This document shows positions 22,263-33,930 of a stretch of 64,000 nucleotides of DNA, piece by piece. A model generated the notes under the pieces. That model was not told where the DNA came from and did not search any database. It saw nothing but the letters and a program-made list of their open reading frames with translations. The first letter of the stretch is position 1, and every line of letters begins with the position of its first letter. Both the position numbers and the translations under genes were made by a program. Source of the stretch: Triglochin maritima (taxonomy: Eukaryota > Streptophyta > Magnoliopsida > Alismatales > Juncaginaceae); contig OY821777.1 of assembly GCA_963682175.1 (NCBI GenBank), positions 20,480,001 through 20,544,000 of the forward strand, read 5' to 3'.

Positions 22263-23825
22263 TAAAAATTCCTATTGTTCTAACCAAATTACCTTACGAA
22301 AAAAATGTAAATACCACACAAAATTAATGATGAATCTTCAACCCAATCAGTTCAAATCTAAAAGTCGGAATATATAACTACCAAATAAATTAACACTTAA
22401 AAATACCCCCCAAAGTTTATAGGTTTACTCTCCACATTAACCAGGATGACACCATAATAGTTTATGTAAATACCACCCAATATTTTTGTAAGGAATGCTT
22501 AGCACAAGTGATAGAAAAGTTAAACTCCAAAATATATATCCCAAAACTAAGGTAAACACCATGAATATACCCCTCTTTGTTATTAAATTTACTCTTAATT
22601 GTCATACCTAACATTAACAAATTTTATGGACTTTGTAAAAGGATTGCCCATACTAGATCACGAAAATACCGTAGAAATCTTTAAAGAAAAAAAATTAACA
22701 AACGTACTCCAAAGTATATAACCCCAAACGAAAATAACAAACTCACTTACTTATGTATTACCCATACTATTACTTAACACAAAAAAAACTTGTCTAGCTG
22801 TTGTTAAAAGCCCTAAAATTTCAACATTACTCAAAAAAAATTCAACAACCCCACATGATTACCCATACTATTACTTAACAACCAAAAAAACTTGTCCGGT
22901 TGTTGTTGAAAGCCCTAAAATTTCAACACTACTCTAGAAATTTACGTTTCAAAAACAAAACAAAACATTACAAATATTAAAGCACCAAACTTAACAAATC
23001 ACGTAACAAAAGTTGAACTTAAAAAAACCCTAACCCCATCTTAACAAAATGGGAAAATGTAATCTTAACATAAAATCAAATATTCTAAAAAAGAAAAATT
23101 ACACTTCAAAATTTTAAAACCGTACCAAGGTAATGTGAAAGGGGTTTGAAGAATCGGAAAGGCACCGGTCAAACTCACAAATGGATGAAGATGAGGAGGA
23201 CCTAAAAAGTCTCGTCGCCGTAATACCCGCACTGAGGCGGAAGATGCTTCAAGATTCGGCCGGGAAATTGCTGGTAGAATCAGCAGGAAACTGAGAAAAG
23301 CAAGAGGTGAAAACCAAAGAGCGGAGAAAAAAGTGAGACGATGATTTTGACTACTAACCGTTTAAAGAAATGTTTTGTCTGTGTTAACCGTTCTAATCAC
23401 CCCTATTAACAACACTATTGTCCGTGTAAAGCAAGGGTTCAAAGCAACCCCGTGAATGCCACAAAATTCATCTCACCAATCAAATAAGTACGATTTCAAA
23501 GCCTGCAAACTTTCTGTCCAACCCGACGAAAACCTATTTCAAATGTTAAAACCAAAATACCACCCCACAAAAACCATCAAACCGTACTACGTTGCTACAA
23601 CGTGGTCTACCGCGTGGGAGACCGAGTAAATTCAAGTGTATCCATCCCGGGGTCCACACAGACTTTTAAGAAAATTCAACACGACAACACTACAACTTCA
23701 TTGTTTAAAAGAAAAAAACAATACAACTTGTAGGCAACAAAACACAACACAAGACATTGATACACAAATAATCAAACAATATCTACAAGATACGTTCAGT
23801 ACAAAGCAAGCAAGCTATTTCTTAA
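22263..23825. other. AT-rich intergenic DNA beside the PP2 genes
   Basis: There is no TE coding. A ~80 bp phrase (TTACCCATACTATTACTTAA with downstream AAAGCCCTAAAATTTCAACA) is repeated at about 22759 and 22859, a 100 bp offset. A short + open frame at 23182-23295 (37 aa, starting MDEDEEDLKSLVAVIPALRR) lies in a locally GC-rich patch. It could be a small exon or noise; I do not recognise it. Confidence 0.4.
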
Positions 23826-25134
23826 TTACATAGGCTTGAATTCTATTCCTTCAATCATGATGTCTAAATAGTTTGCAAAAGAATTTACGTTCAGAGCGTC
23901 GGATTCATAATTTCCTGTAAAATGTACTTCCACATAATTGGCACCGGCTTGAGCGGGAATATTGGTGAGGGAGAAGTGTCCCATATTAACCTCCAACCAT
24001 CCGTCGTCCCTTTCACGGGGTGTCTCGATGTTGAATTCCTGAATTCGCTCTCTATCTCTTGCGGAGTGTGTACCCATCAAGGTGAAGAAAGTTCGCCTTC
24101 CTTCATCTCTTCTGGTTGGGTCTTCCCATAAAAGAGCTTTCAGGAAAGGGGAAGAATTAAAAACATTCGAAGTCCGTATGAATCTGTACACCAAATTCAC
24201 TTTGTAAGATGTATTTGGAAATAACATGTCTCGCCCTATTTTCGCGGTCACTTGAATTTCTTGACCATGTCCAAAGTAGAACCTCACCAACTCAGGGAAC
24301 CTACTTGCATGTGTTCAAATTAAGAGGCGTCAATAGCTGGATCGAGTTAAATAAAATCACATGTACATCCTTTGAAATAACACAAGGACATCAACGCAGA
24401 AGTAATTAAATTAAGAGCTCTTTCTTTAACAAGCTAGCTAGCAAGCTATTCGTGTCCTAACACACCTCCACAAGTTTATAAGCGAAAATTATTTTATTTA
24501 CTCTTACTGTGTTGATTATTTTGTAAAAATGTAAATCGACATAAAATAATTGGCAACAGTTTAAGCATGCTTGATTGTTGGTTGAGCGCCTTAATTACCT
24601 TGTTTCTGGAATCCAAACCCGTTCATATTTCTTTTCGAGCAGGTGTATGTCGCACTTCATGATAGAAATCATGTAACATCCTCTCTCTTTGGAGACGATG
24701 AGTCCGTCGTCCGTCACAAGTTTGTACCCCGACATCCTTCTCGTTTCCAACGAAGACTTGTTTTCTGGATTCATGTGATCGGGTTCATCAGTAGCAGCAG
24801 CAACTTGAGGAGGGAAGGTTTGTTCAAGTCTGTCCCAAATTTCTTTAGACGTGGACAAGAGGCGGAGATCCATCTTCAACGGCAAGTCGTCGGAGATAGT
24901 GTTCAACAGCCAGTCCTTTGCTAACCCATCTCTGCACTTCCACTCGTCCACTTCGGGTTCTGTCGATGGACACGGAATCGCACCCGAAACGTAACCCCAC
25001 ACATCGTAGGCCTCCAGAAAAGGTCGGACTCGTGCTTGCCAGATAAGCAACTTCTTGTTGCTAGCCGCTCCGGAGAATAGAAGCAGCTTCGGTATCCGAG
25101 AAGCTAAAGCCATCAAAGCAGAAGACGGAGCCAT
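23826..25134 (-). CDS. Copia-gag-like domain fused to a phloem protein 2 (PP2) domain
   Basis: Two exons are predicted: 25134-24599 and 24300-23826, with an intron starting GTAATT and ending GCAAGTAG. The joined frame is about 336 aa. Residues ~10-110 look like a Copia gag N-terminus (UBN2/DUF4219): WQARVRPFLEAYDVWGYVSG, PCPSTEPEVDEWKCRD and TSKEIWDRLEQTF. After a short linker (~115-130), residues ~135-336 read as a whole PP2 domain: GCYMISIMKCDIHLLE, FPELVRFYFGHGQEIQV, LFPNTSYKVNLVYRF, DDGWLEVNMGHFS and the C-terminal IMIEGIEFKPM. PP2 proteins are plant lectin-like proteins of phloem and stress responses. No stop or shift disrupts it, unlike the local TEs. No zinc knuckle, protease or LTR accompanies the gag part. 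The junction lies inside exon 1, which makes a two-gene misjoin unlikely. Confidence 0.75.
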
Positions 25135-25335
25135 TCTACTTCGTCGCGCTCCTGTTAATTTGCTTCTTCACCCACGATGGTACATACATAAATCTCACCT
25201 TTCTCTTTAAAATATGCAATGACAGATTTTTGCAAATATGTCCTTATTTTAAAAGTACAAACTTACCGATCAATTTAGACAATTGTTTTCTAACTAGGAC
25301 ACAGTAAAAAAAACTCACCCTTCATTTGTTTCAGT

Positions 25336-25719
25336 ATGGCCGAGAGGATAATAGATACCAAAATGTTGGAGCAGAACACAACCTACGCGGTTATGTTTGT
25401 CTACAAATTGCATACTCCCAACAAAGGACTGGACTCTCTTAACCAACATGCTTTGATTTCTGTTGCAAATACTGGGTCATCGAAGAGAGTGTGCTTTGAG
25501 TATCCGCCACCACCACAAGATAAGAACAGAGGTGACGTTGAGATAGCACATAAGAGGAAGGGTGATGGGGGGTGGTTTGAGGTTGACCTTGGACACTTCA
25601 CCAACATTAATGGTCGTCAAGGTGGTTTGCTTGTTCAGATTTTCTCGTCTGGTGCACCGAAAGGCCACATCTACCAAGGCCTGATTGTGGAGGGAATGGA
25701 ACTCAGACCTCTGAACTGA
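25336..25719 (+). CDS. Short PP2-like protein (C-terminal two thirds of the domain)
   Basis: 127 aa from the ATG at 25336. It matches the second part of PP2 domains: MLEQNTTYAVMFVYKL, then GDGGWFEVDLGHF, and the closing LIVEGMELRPLN. The N-terminal PP2 strands (the ...W...ELL.V.WLE.. part) are missing. The ATG follows TTTGTTTCAGT, a good acceptor site, so an upstream exon may exist or have been lost; none was found in the 200 bp to the divergent neighbour. Its closing motif parallels that of the fusion gene, which suggests local duplication of PP2 genes. It may be a truncated paralogue or pseudogene. Confidence 0.65.
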   Translation: MAERIIDTKMLEQNTTYAVMFVYKLHTPNKGLDSLNQHALISVANTGSSKRVCFEYPPPPQDKNRGDVEIAHKRKGDGGWFEVDLGHFTNINGRQGGLLVQIFSSGAPKGHIYQGLIVEGMELRPLN

Positions 25720-26135
25720 ACCATGTTATCCACAATATATATATACATGAATGTGTGTGTTGTGTTTTGTTTTGTTGTACCAATGTTGATTGATTTCCTA
25801 GATAGCATCTTATAATTTCTGCTTCATATAATCTCAAATAATGTATGTGCATGACATATTTCTAGCATGTTAATTTCTTGAAAGAAATTGTGAACTCCAA
25901 AGTTAAAAAATATTGGATGTCTGCAACTCTTTAATCCTCTGTTATATCTTGCTCGGTCAAATGTTAAAGATATTTATTGGTGGCTCATGTTGAGAGCTTC
26001 CTAATGATAGTATCCTCACCGACAATAAACACAAAAGTTATAGAAATTTTAATGATAATAACTTCAAACAAGACGGTAATAAGTTAATAATGTCACTAAC
26101 ACAAGATTATCTCTATGCAACGAATGTATTTATCT
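25720..26135. other. Downstream flank of the PP2-like gene
   Basis: AT-rich with a short (TATA)n run near 25735. No gene seen. The last 5 bp, ATGTC (26136-26140), are the left target duplication of the next element. Confidence 0.5.
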
Positions 26136-26140
26136 ATGTC

Positions 26141-26523
26141 TATTGGATTAATCTAGGATTAATAAGATATTTGTCCAAAGCACTGACACATGGCGCGTTC
26201 CTATTGGACTACACATTTAAGGGTTTAGGGTGGAGCCGTCTATATAAGGAGGGGAGCCTCCCATTGGATAAAAGAACAAGTGTGCAAACCCTAACCTCCA
26301 CCCACCCTAGCCGCCACCTTCTCTCTCTCCCATTTCGTCCCTCCACCTCCACCAAGCTCATTCCGTGGACTCTTGGGTTGTGGACTCGCGCTCGTTCTCC
26401 AAGAGAGTAGGAGACCGACCGGTGAAAAGGATTCTGTAAGGTGACCTCCGATCTTCCTTCCGCTGCCACATGTTCTCTCCAAGAAAGGTACTCCTGAACC
26501 TGTAGAATCGTTGTTTGCTAACA
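26141..26523 (+). repeat. 5' LTR of the 8.2 kb Copia element
   Basis: 383 bp with a TATA box (TATATAA, 26241-26247). It differs from the 3' LTR mainly by a CT-repeat length change (34110-34127) and a handful of substitutions, which suggests a fairly recent insertion. Confidence 0.93.
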
Positions 26524-26524
26524 T

Positions 26525-26536
26525 TGGTATCAGAGC
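26525..26536 (+). promoter_or_regulatory. Primer-binding site, initiator-Met tRNA type
   Basis: TGGTATCAGAGC one base after the LTR, the standard Copia PBS complementary to tRNA-iMet. Confidence 0.93.
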
Positions 26537-28643
26537 CATCTCGGTTACCTTCGAATCCTTACCATGCTTGACGAATTTTTGTTTCATGATAATCTGATTT
26601 GAGATAAAAATTCGGTGGTTATGTTTTTTGGAGAAAGAAAGATAACAGAAAAATCAGCATTGCTTATTTACATGATGCGCATGTTTTGGTTCATTAGAGC
26701 ATGCATCTAGGGTTAGATTTTGCTCCTCCATTCTTGCACATGTATGCATGGTTTAAGATGGATTTTTCCTGATTTTATTTCGAGCCAATATGATATGTTG
26801 CTCTCCTATCATTGCACATACATAAATGTGACCAGAATTCTGTTTTTTCTGTGTTGTTACCTCTATTCTTTGCGCATGTATTAGATAAAATCAGAAGTTA
26901 TTTTCCATGTTGATTCTTCTAAATCATGCACATGTATACATGAAATCATATGTCTATTTTTCCTAATTTTTCCGAATTAGGGTTAGATATTATTTATTCT
27001 AATCTTTGAGCATGTATACATAAAATCTGTGTTAACCCTGTCATGATGATCTTCTATTTTTGCGCATGTTTTATATGATAATCAGTAGTTTAATTCTCTG
27101 ATATTTTTTCATGCTTGAATTAGATGATAATGTTTGTTTGTCATTTGTATATCATCATGCATGTCGGATTGCATGCATGGATCAAATGTTGTTATCTCTG
27201 ATTCGTGTACATGCATGACTAGATCTCATGTTTGCTGGAATTTCGTGTATATGCTTGTTTATTTAGCATTTTTCAATATGAGCATGCATCTAGAGTAGAT
27301 GTTTATTGCCATATGCATATGCATGATAATTGTGTTGCCTTGTTGCTCCAAAGAATTTCGGATATGGCTATTTTTGGAGCATTAACATGCATGTGATTGA
27401 TTAGTGTCCTTACTGAAAAATGCGCATATATGCTTGTTGTTCTCTTGAAAATTTCGAATTTTTTGTTTCCAATACAAGTAGCATAATTATTGTTGATTGC
27501 ATCCTTATAATGATTAATGAAAGATTGGCAAATTTTGAATTTTTTAGAGCATATTATGGGCTGGAGTTTTGTTGCCTTAAAAGTATTTTTTTGAATGCTT
27601 TCCTTTGATGCACATATATGGGTTGATCTCATTTAAGGAATTTCAGACTTTTTGGAATGATAGCATGCATTTCATTTGAAATATTTCCTTTATGATTAAA
27701 TCCACATACATGTGTTGATCTTATTGAGGATTTTTCCGGATTTTTCTTTCCTAATGCGAGTAGGATAATTTTTACGCTCTCATGATTATGTTGATCGGGG
27801 AAAGAAAAGAAAATTTCTGTTTTGAGATACTATTATGGAGATTGATTGGTATTTCCATATACATTTTTCTTATGCTCCATATATGCGTTGTTTCCTTATA
27901 TATTACTTCCTTCTTATTTGGAAGTGGTGTACACTTTATTCATGCGTGTGATTGTGCTAACGTATGGAAAAATTGCGCTTGTATGGTATGAATGGTGTGA
28001 ATGGATGCTGATTTATTTTTGCTGCCTTATTGAGAGTTGAGCGTAATTTCATTCATTCATTTCCATTTGCAATAGATATCGCAATGGGCTGTAATATTTA
28101 TGGACTGTAATAATTATGGACTGTGGACTGTTTATTACCCCAGGGAGACGAGGGGCTCCTTTATTTTTATTATTGCGATATTATTGCTATAAGGCTTATG
28201 CAGGTTCCCATCTACAGTGCTAAATCCCTAAGGGGGATCCTTAGCTCGATATGGAAGTAATGTAGCAATTAATTTCTGAGTGATCTTGATTGGAATGTAT
28301 TGAAAGGATCATTTTTTTGGAACTTGCATGCGTAGTGAGAGTTGCAAGGTAGAAGTCTTTTGTGTAAACCACATTGCAACCGGTGGATAATTATTTATTT
28401 GTTGCTGATTTGCCATGATTTATACATTTTTTAGGGTTATTAAATCATGATGGAGCGCAATATATGAATTGGTAAAATAGCTTTATTAACTATTGCATGT
28501 GGATTTGATCGAACGCTTTATGTTTTCCTTTGGTCTGAATGTTATAGTTCTTAAGTTAGTTTATTTTTTTATGAGTATTGCGGCTCGTTGTATTTTATGC
28601 TAGAACTCATGTATCGCTATGTGGTTTTTTGTCCTAGATTTTT
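26537..28643 (+). other. Long non-coding leader of the Copia element
   Basis: 2.1 kb without coding potential. It repeats loosely related phrases containing GCACATGTATGCATG or GCGCATGT at intervals of roughly 60-120 bp from 26690 to 27470, which suggests growth by degenerate tandem duplication. Confidence 0.6.
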
Positions 28644-31600
28644 ATGGCTGCTTCCAACAGCATTGTCGTTGATCTGACTCGAGGAGATAACAATGAAAGA
28701 AATTACGATCTGTGACATCGTAAAATTGAGTATCTCTTATAGGATCAGGACATGATAGAAAATATAACCCAAACAATGTCTCCCTCCGAGGAGGGGAACA
28801 CTGCGCAGCATCGCAAAAATATGGATGTCTATAATGCATGGAAAAAGAAAGACTATATTGCTCGCATTACAATTCTGAGTTCGATGCGAGATGATCTGTT
28901 ACTGCGGTTTGAAAAATTGCAAACTGAAAAGGCCTTGTGGGAAGCTGTGAAGTTTCAGTACGGAGTGACCTCCATCACAAGGGCCCGCCAGCTTGGGATC
29001 ATGTTTGATGGGTATAAAATGTCTCAAGGTCACACGATGAGGCAACATATTACCGCAATGTCAAACATGATAAGCGAGCTGAGCGCTGTCGGTCGTGTTA
29101 AGACCGATGAGGAGCAAGTGTCTGCTCTCATCAGATCATTACCTTCGAAGAGTTGGGAGCATATGAAGGTCCATCTGACTCATGCTGATGACATCAGGAC
29201 ATTTGACCAGGCCGCAAAACACCTAGAGCTGGAGGAGGACCGCAAGCTTGCGGAAGCCCCTCTAACTGAAGTGTTTGCTGCTGAAGCTGACGCTCCTCGG
29301 AGGAGTGCAGGTTTTAAGTACAAAAGAGATAGAGCTCAGGGTTTTAAAGGCAAGAAGGGTGCAAATAAAAACAAAACAGAAAACAAAGTTGGAAAGAAAC
29401 GACCTCGAGGATCCAGAGGTGGGAAAGATAAGTCTAATGTGACTTGTTTTAACTGTCGAAAGACTGGACATTTTGCTCGTGAGTGCACTGAGCAAAAGGT
29501 AATTACTGTGTGTAATCCCTTGAATTGTAATGTGACTAGTTATGTGATGCTCACTAATCACTCTCCTGTGTGGATTGTGGATTCAAGTGCTACGGACCAC
29601 GTTACAACGGATCGTTCTGCCTTCGTGGATTATCGCTGTGTTCCAAGTGGGAGGTGAATAAACATGGCGAACAACACTAGCATTGAAGTTCTTGGAGTTG
29701 ACACATGCAAAGTGGCTTTGCGAAGTGGCCGGATCCTATTACTTCAAGACGTGTTGTATGCACCAGCTATACGGCGAAATATTATTTCTGTTGTTGTTTT
29801 GATGAGACATGGTTTTAAAGTTGTTTTTGAGAACAATGATATGGGTTTATACCTTGCTAACATTTATTATGGACGTGCCTTTCTTTCAGACGGTTTTATT
29901 GTGTTGGACGCAATTTATGATTTCAATCATAACACTAGTGCCTTTATGAGTCAAAGTTCCATGAATAATGATTCATTTATGTGGCATGCTAGACTAGGTC
30001 ACATTGGTGTTGACCGGATGAACAGGTTGGCAAAGGAGGGGGTATTAGGAGAATGCTCCAAATTTGAATTGCCGACCTGCGAATCTTGTCTAGCTGGAAA
30101 GGCAACTAGAAAACCGTTCGGAAAAGCCATTAAGGCTACTTCTCCTTTAGAACTAATTCACTCAGATATTTGTGGACCTTTGAATGTGCGTACTAGACAT
30201 GGACAAAGTTACTTCATAACATTTATTGATGACTACACTAGATATGGTCATATTTATCTTATTTCTCACAAGTCAGAAGCTCTAGAATGCTTTAAGAAAT
30301 TCATGAGCTTGGTAGAGAATCAATTGGATAATAAGATAAACTCTCAGAATGGACAGAGGTGTGGAGTATCTCTCCATAATGTTCAAGGAGTTATGCGATG
30401 AAAATGGGATATCTAGACAACTCACTATGCCTTATACTCCTCAGCAAAATGGTGTTGCCGAGATAAGGAATAGAACGTTGCTAGACATGGTTAGATCCAT
30501 AATGGCGCATGCGAGCTTGCCAATTTCGTTTTGGGGAGATGCTCTAATGACTGGTGCATATATCCTCAATAGAGTTCCAACAAAATCGGTTCCCTCAACT
30601 CCATATGAGTTATGGACAGGACGGAAGCCTGATTTTAGTCTGCTGCATCCTTGGGGATGCGCGACATACATTCATTCTACTAGTCACCGATATGGAAAAC
30701 TAGGACCTAGAGGGAAAAAATGTATCTTTGTAAAATACAGTAATCTCTCCAAAGGTTATGTTTTTATCGGGTTAGACGAGAATGAAATAAGGACGGAACT
30801 GGAGTCTAGGGATGTCACATTCTTGGAAAATGTTTTTCCAACTCTTGCTGGAGCTTTCAAAGAGTCAGTGGACTTCTTTCAACAACAAGATAAGGACATT
30901 GTCACTCCACAGGATCAGGATCTGGAAGTTGAACATGAGATTCCACCAGTCAATCCTAGTGGGAGCAGCAATGCTGAGGATCCGATAGCTCTCACGGAGG
31001 ATGAGCCATCAGATACCCATCCGCGTCGAAGTAAACGCGGGCTCATTCCTCATAGGCAGTTTCACTTAGAGGAAGAGGCCCTCATGATAGCTTAAGAAGA
31101 AATTGATTATGAATCATCTGGGATGACAGTAATCGATGAGCAAGAACCGGAGACCTTGAAAGAGGCTTTGGAAGGTCCAAATACGAAAGAGTGGTTAGAA
31201 GCTATAAAGGAAGAGTTAGAGTCGATGAAAGTTAATCGAGACTGGGACTTGGTCGACTTACCGCCAAACCGAAAGGCCATTAGGGCCAAGTGGATCCTCA
31301 AGATTAAGAGGAAGGCGGATGCATCTATTGATATATTCAAGGCTAGACTGGTAGCTAAAGGCTACACCCAAAGAGAAGGCATGGATTTTGAGGAAACTTT
31401 TTCACCCGTGGTTAGGTTTGCCTCCATCCGCCTTCTACTAGCTATTGTAGCTCAGATGGACTTAGAGCTTTACCAAATGGATATAAAGACTGCTTTTCTC
31501 AATGGAGAACTTGAGGAGGAGATCTATATGGATCAACCTCAAGGTTTTGAAGTCAAAGGACAAGAACGCAAAGTGTGCAAGCTCAATAAGTCCTTATATG

Positions 31601-32674
31601 GCTTAAAACAAGCGTCTAGACAGTGGAACATTCGCTTCCATCAAGCTATATCAGATAATGCGTTCTCTATGCTTGAGGAAGATCACTGTGTGTATGTTAA
31701 GAGATCCAATGGTAAATTTGTCATTCTGACCTTGTATGTTGATGACATACTCATGGCTGGCAATAGCAAAGAGTTGCTGAAATCCACTAAAGAGTGGTTG
31801 TCCTCCACGTTTGATATGAAGGGCATGAGTGAAGCTAGCTACGTCCTTGGTGTCAAGATAGTTAGAAATAGGTCCAAGAGACTTCTGGGATTGTCTCAAG
31901 AGACTTATATTAACATCTTGAAGAAATACCATATGGACAAATGCAAACCAATCGACACTCCTGTTGAGAAGGGTTTGCACTTAAGCCTTGATAAGCATCC
32001 TGAGACTCCTGAAGAGAAGGCCAAAATGAGCAAGGTTCCATACTCAAATGTTGTGGGAAGCCTTATGTACGCTATGATGTGTATTAGGCCAGACATTTGT
32101 TATGCCCAAGCATGGAGCACTGGAAGGCAGTCAAGAGAATCATGAGATACCTCAGAGGAACGAGTAACTACATGCTGTGTTACCAAGCATCAGATCTCCA
32201 CCTGATTGGCTATAGTGATGCCAATTGGGCTGGAGACATTGATGAAAGGAAGTCTACCTCTGGTTATGCTTTCTTGCTGGCTAATGGGGCCATCTCATGG
32301 TCCAGCAAGAAGCAAACCTGTATAGCCCTATCGACTATGGAAGCATAGTATGTTGCATGCTCTGCAGCAATACAAGAGGCAGTTTGGTTGAGGAGGTTCT
32401 TACAACATACTGGGCTAGTAGAGACATCGGATGAGCCTGTTGTTGTCTATTATGACAGCATGGCTTCCCTTTGTTATGTGAAAGATCCCAAATATCATGG
32501 AAACACTAAACATATACAGGTTAGGTATCATTTTGTGAAGGACATCATAGCGAGAAATGAAGTTATGTTAAGACATGTTCTACTAGTCTTATGGTAGCTG
32601 ACCCTCTTACCAAGGCTATAGCTAAGGACTCGTTTGTGTCCCATGTGAAGTCCTTAGGTTTACGCAGACTTTGA
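28644..32674 (+). pseudogene. Copia gag-pol, decayed
   Basis: The frame starts MAASNSIVVDLTRG at 28644. Gag has the UBN2 body (LRFEKLQTEKALWEAVKFQ) and a zinc knuckle, CFNCRKTGHFAREC, at about 29447. Protease carries DSSATDHVT at about 29581, where D-S-G-A would be normal. GAG-pre-integrase and integrase follow ([44 protein letters not shown]). Reverse transcriptase has LYQMDIKTAFLNGELEEEIY and the catalytic LYVDDILMAG (31735). RNase H has YSDANWAGD near 32212. Disruptions are two stops near 28703 and 28739, TGA at 29655, a shift near 30345, TAA at 31093, a deletion near 32105 between reverse transcriptase and RNase H, TAG at 32346 and a shift near 32577. It therefore cannot make a working polyprotein. 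Confidence 0.92.
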
Positions 32675-33930
32675 TGCATTGACATGTCTAACTTCCTTTT
32701 ATGAGTGATTGTGTTTTCCTTTCGACTATATCTGTTTGGTTGATGTAGTTGTTCTAGCATAAAATATTATTCTGTCAATAGGCTGAAGAATGCTCACTCA
32801 CACGAGCATTCGCCTCTAGCGTTTTTGATAGCGAGCAGAGATGAGAGTGATCATGAGGAGATCTTGTATGATAGATCCAGAGCAGTTCATGATAGGACAG
32901 TCGCTTTGATTAGGAATCAAGATGAGATCATCTATGTTGGTGAGGATTGACATGAATGTTCCCACGATTCATGTGACCTATAGAAGCCAAGTGTGAGCAT
33001 CACATGTGGCGCCAGGTGGCACCTGTATGGTGTTAAGGCAACAATGATGAAGCTCAGGTCAGGCGCAGAGGGGGTGCGACTGGACTAAGACTTGTATGGT
33101 GTTGACAGACAGACATACTGTTGTGTACAGTATGATCCACCATAACATGTTTGTCATACAACATGTGCTGAGCGACCATTTTGGAAGTGAAAGGATGGAT
33201 CCCTGCTCCTTCACTGTGTGAGTCCAAGACATGATTGTCATTAGTTGCCCTTAGTGACCTACGACGACACCATGAAGCAAAGAGTTGATGTGGCTACTTT
33301 GGGATGTTATCTATGACCATGCGAGATTCGGTCTAAAGAGGCATCTTCGGGAAAGGAGTCAACTCTGAGTGTAATGGTGGTCTGGGGGGAAGGGAAAGGT
33401 TTGACTCGACTGCACTAAAAGTATTTGTTGTGCCCAACTGTATTGAATACAGTAGCAAGTACCTTGAGGACAAGAAGGTATTCTCTCCGAGGGATCGAGA
33501 TACCGTTCATGTTAAGTGTGTTTCTGAGTAAACCTGGGGAACTGTAATGTGCATTTTGACTGCTTATTTGTTGTTTTATGGTGATGTTGTCATTCTGGCC
33601 TTCTATTAAGGTTTCTAGTTTGAGACTCCTAAATTGCAGGTGCATCACCGGTCGCACGACCCATTTGTCCGTATGATCGGAAGAGTACATGTGTCGGGAC
33701 ACAGATGGTCATGTATCGAGGATACATGGTCAGAGACTTGCGTATTGTGGATGTGTACTTGGAGAGAGGAGTAGTTGTATGTATCAGGGATATATACATA
33801 TGTGTCGGGGACACATAAAGAGGTGACATATTGCCATTGTGTGATTGTATGTATCAGGGATATATGCATATGTGTCGGGGACACAAAAGCAGATGACATG
33901 TTGTTATCGTGTTGTTGTGCAAGTGGGAGA
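32675..33930 (+). other. 3' non-coding region of the Copia element with short tandem repeats
   Basis: No ORF of note. Near the end a ~68 bp unit is repeated twice (33776-33843 and 33846-33912), containing GTATGTATCAGGGATATA and GTGTCGGGGACACA. Weaker copies of the GTGTCGGGACAC and GTATCGAGGATAC phrases lie at 33691-33725. The polypurine tract is at 33921-33930. Confidence 0.7.

Noticed and set aside
31107..31340. Minus-strand frames over the Copia reverse transcriptase (also 31651-31980, 31905-32096)
   Set aside because: Antisense shadows of conserved + coding.
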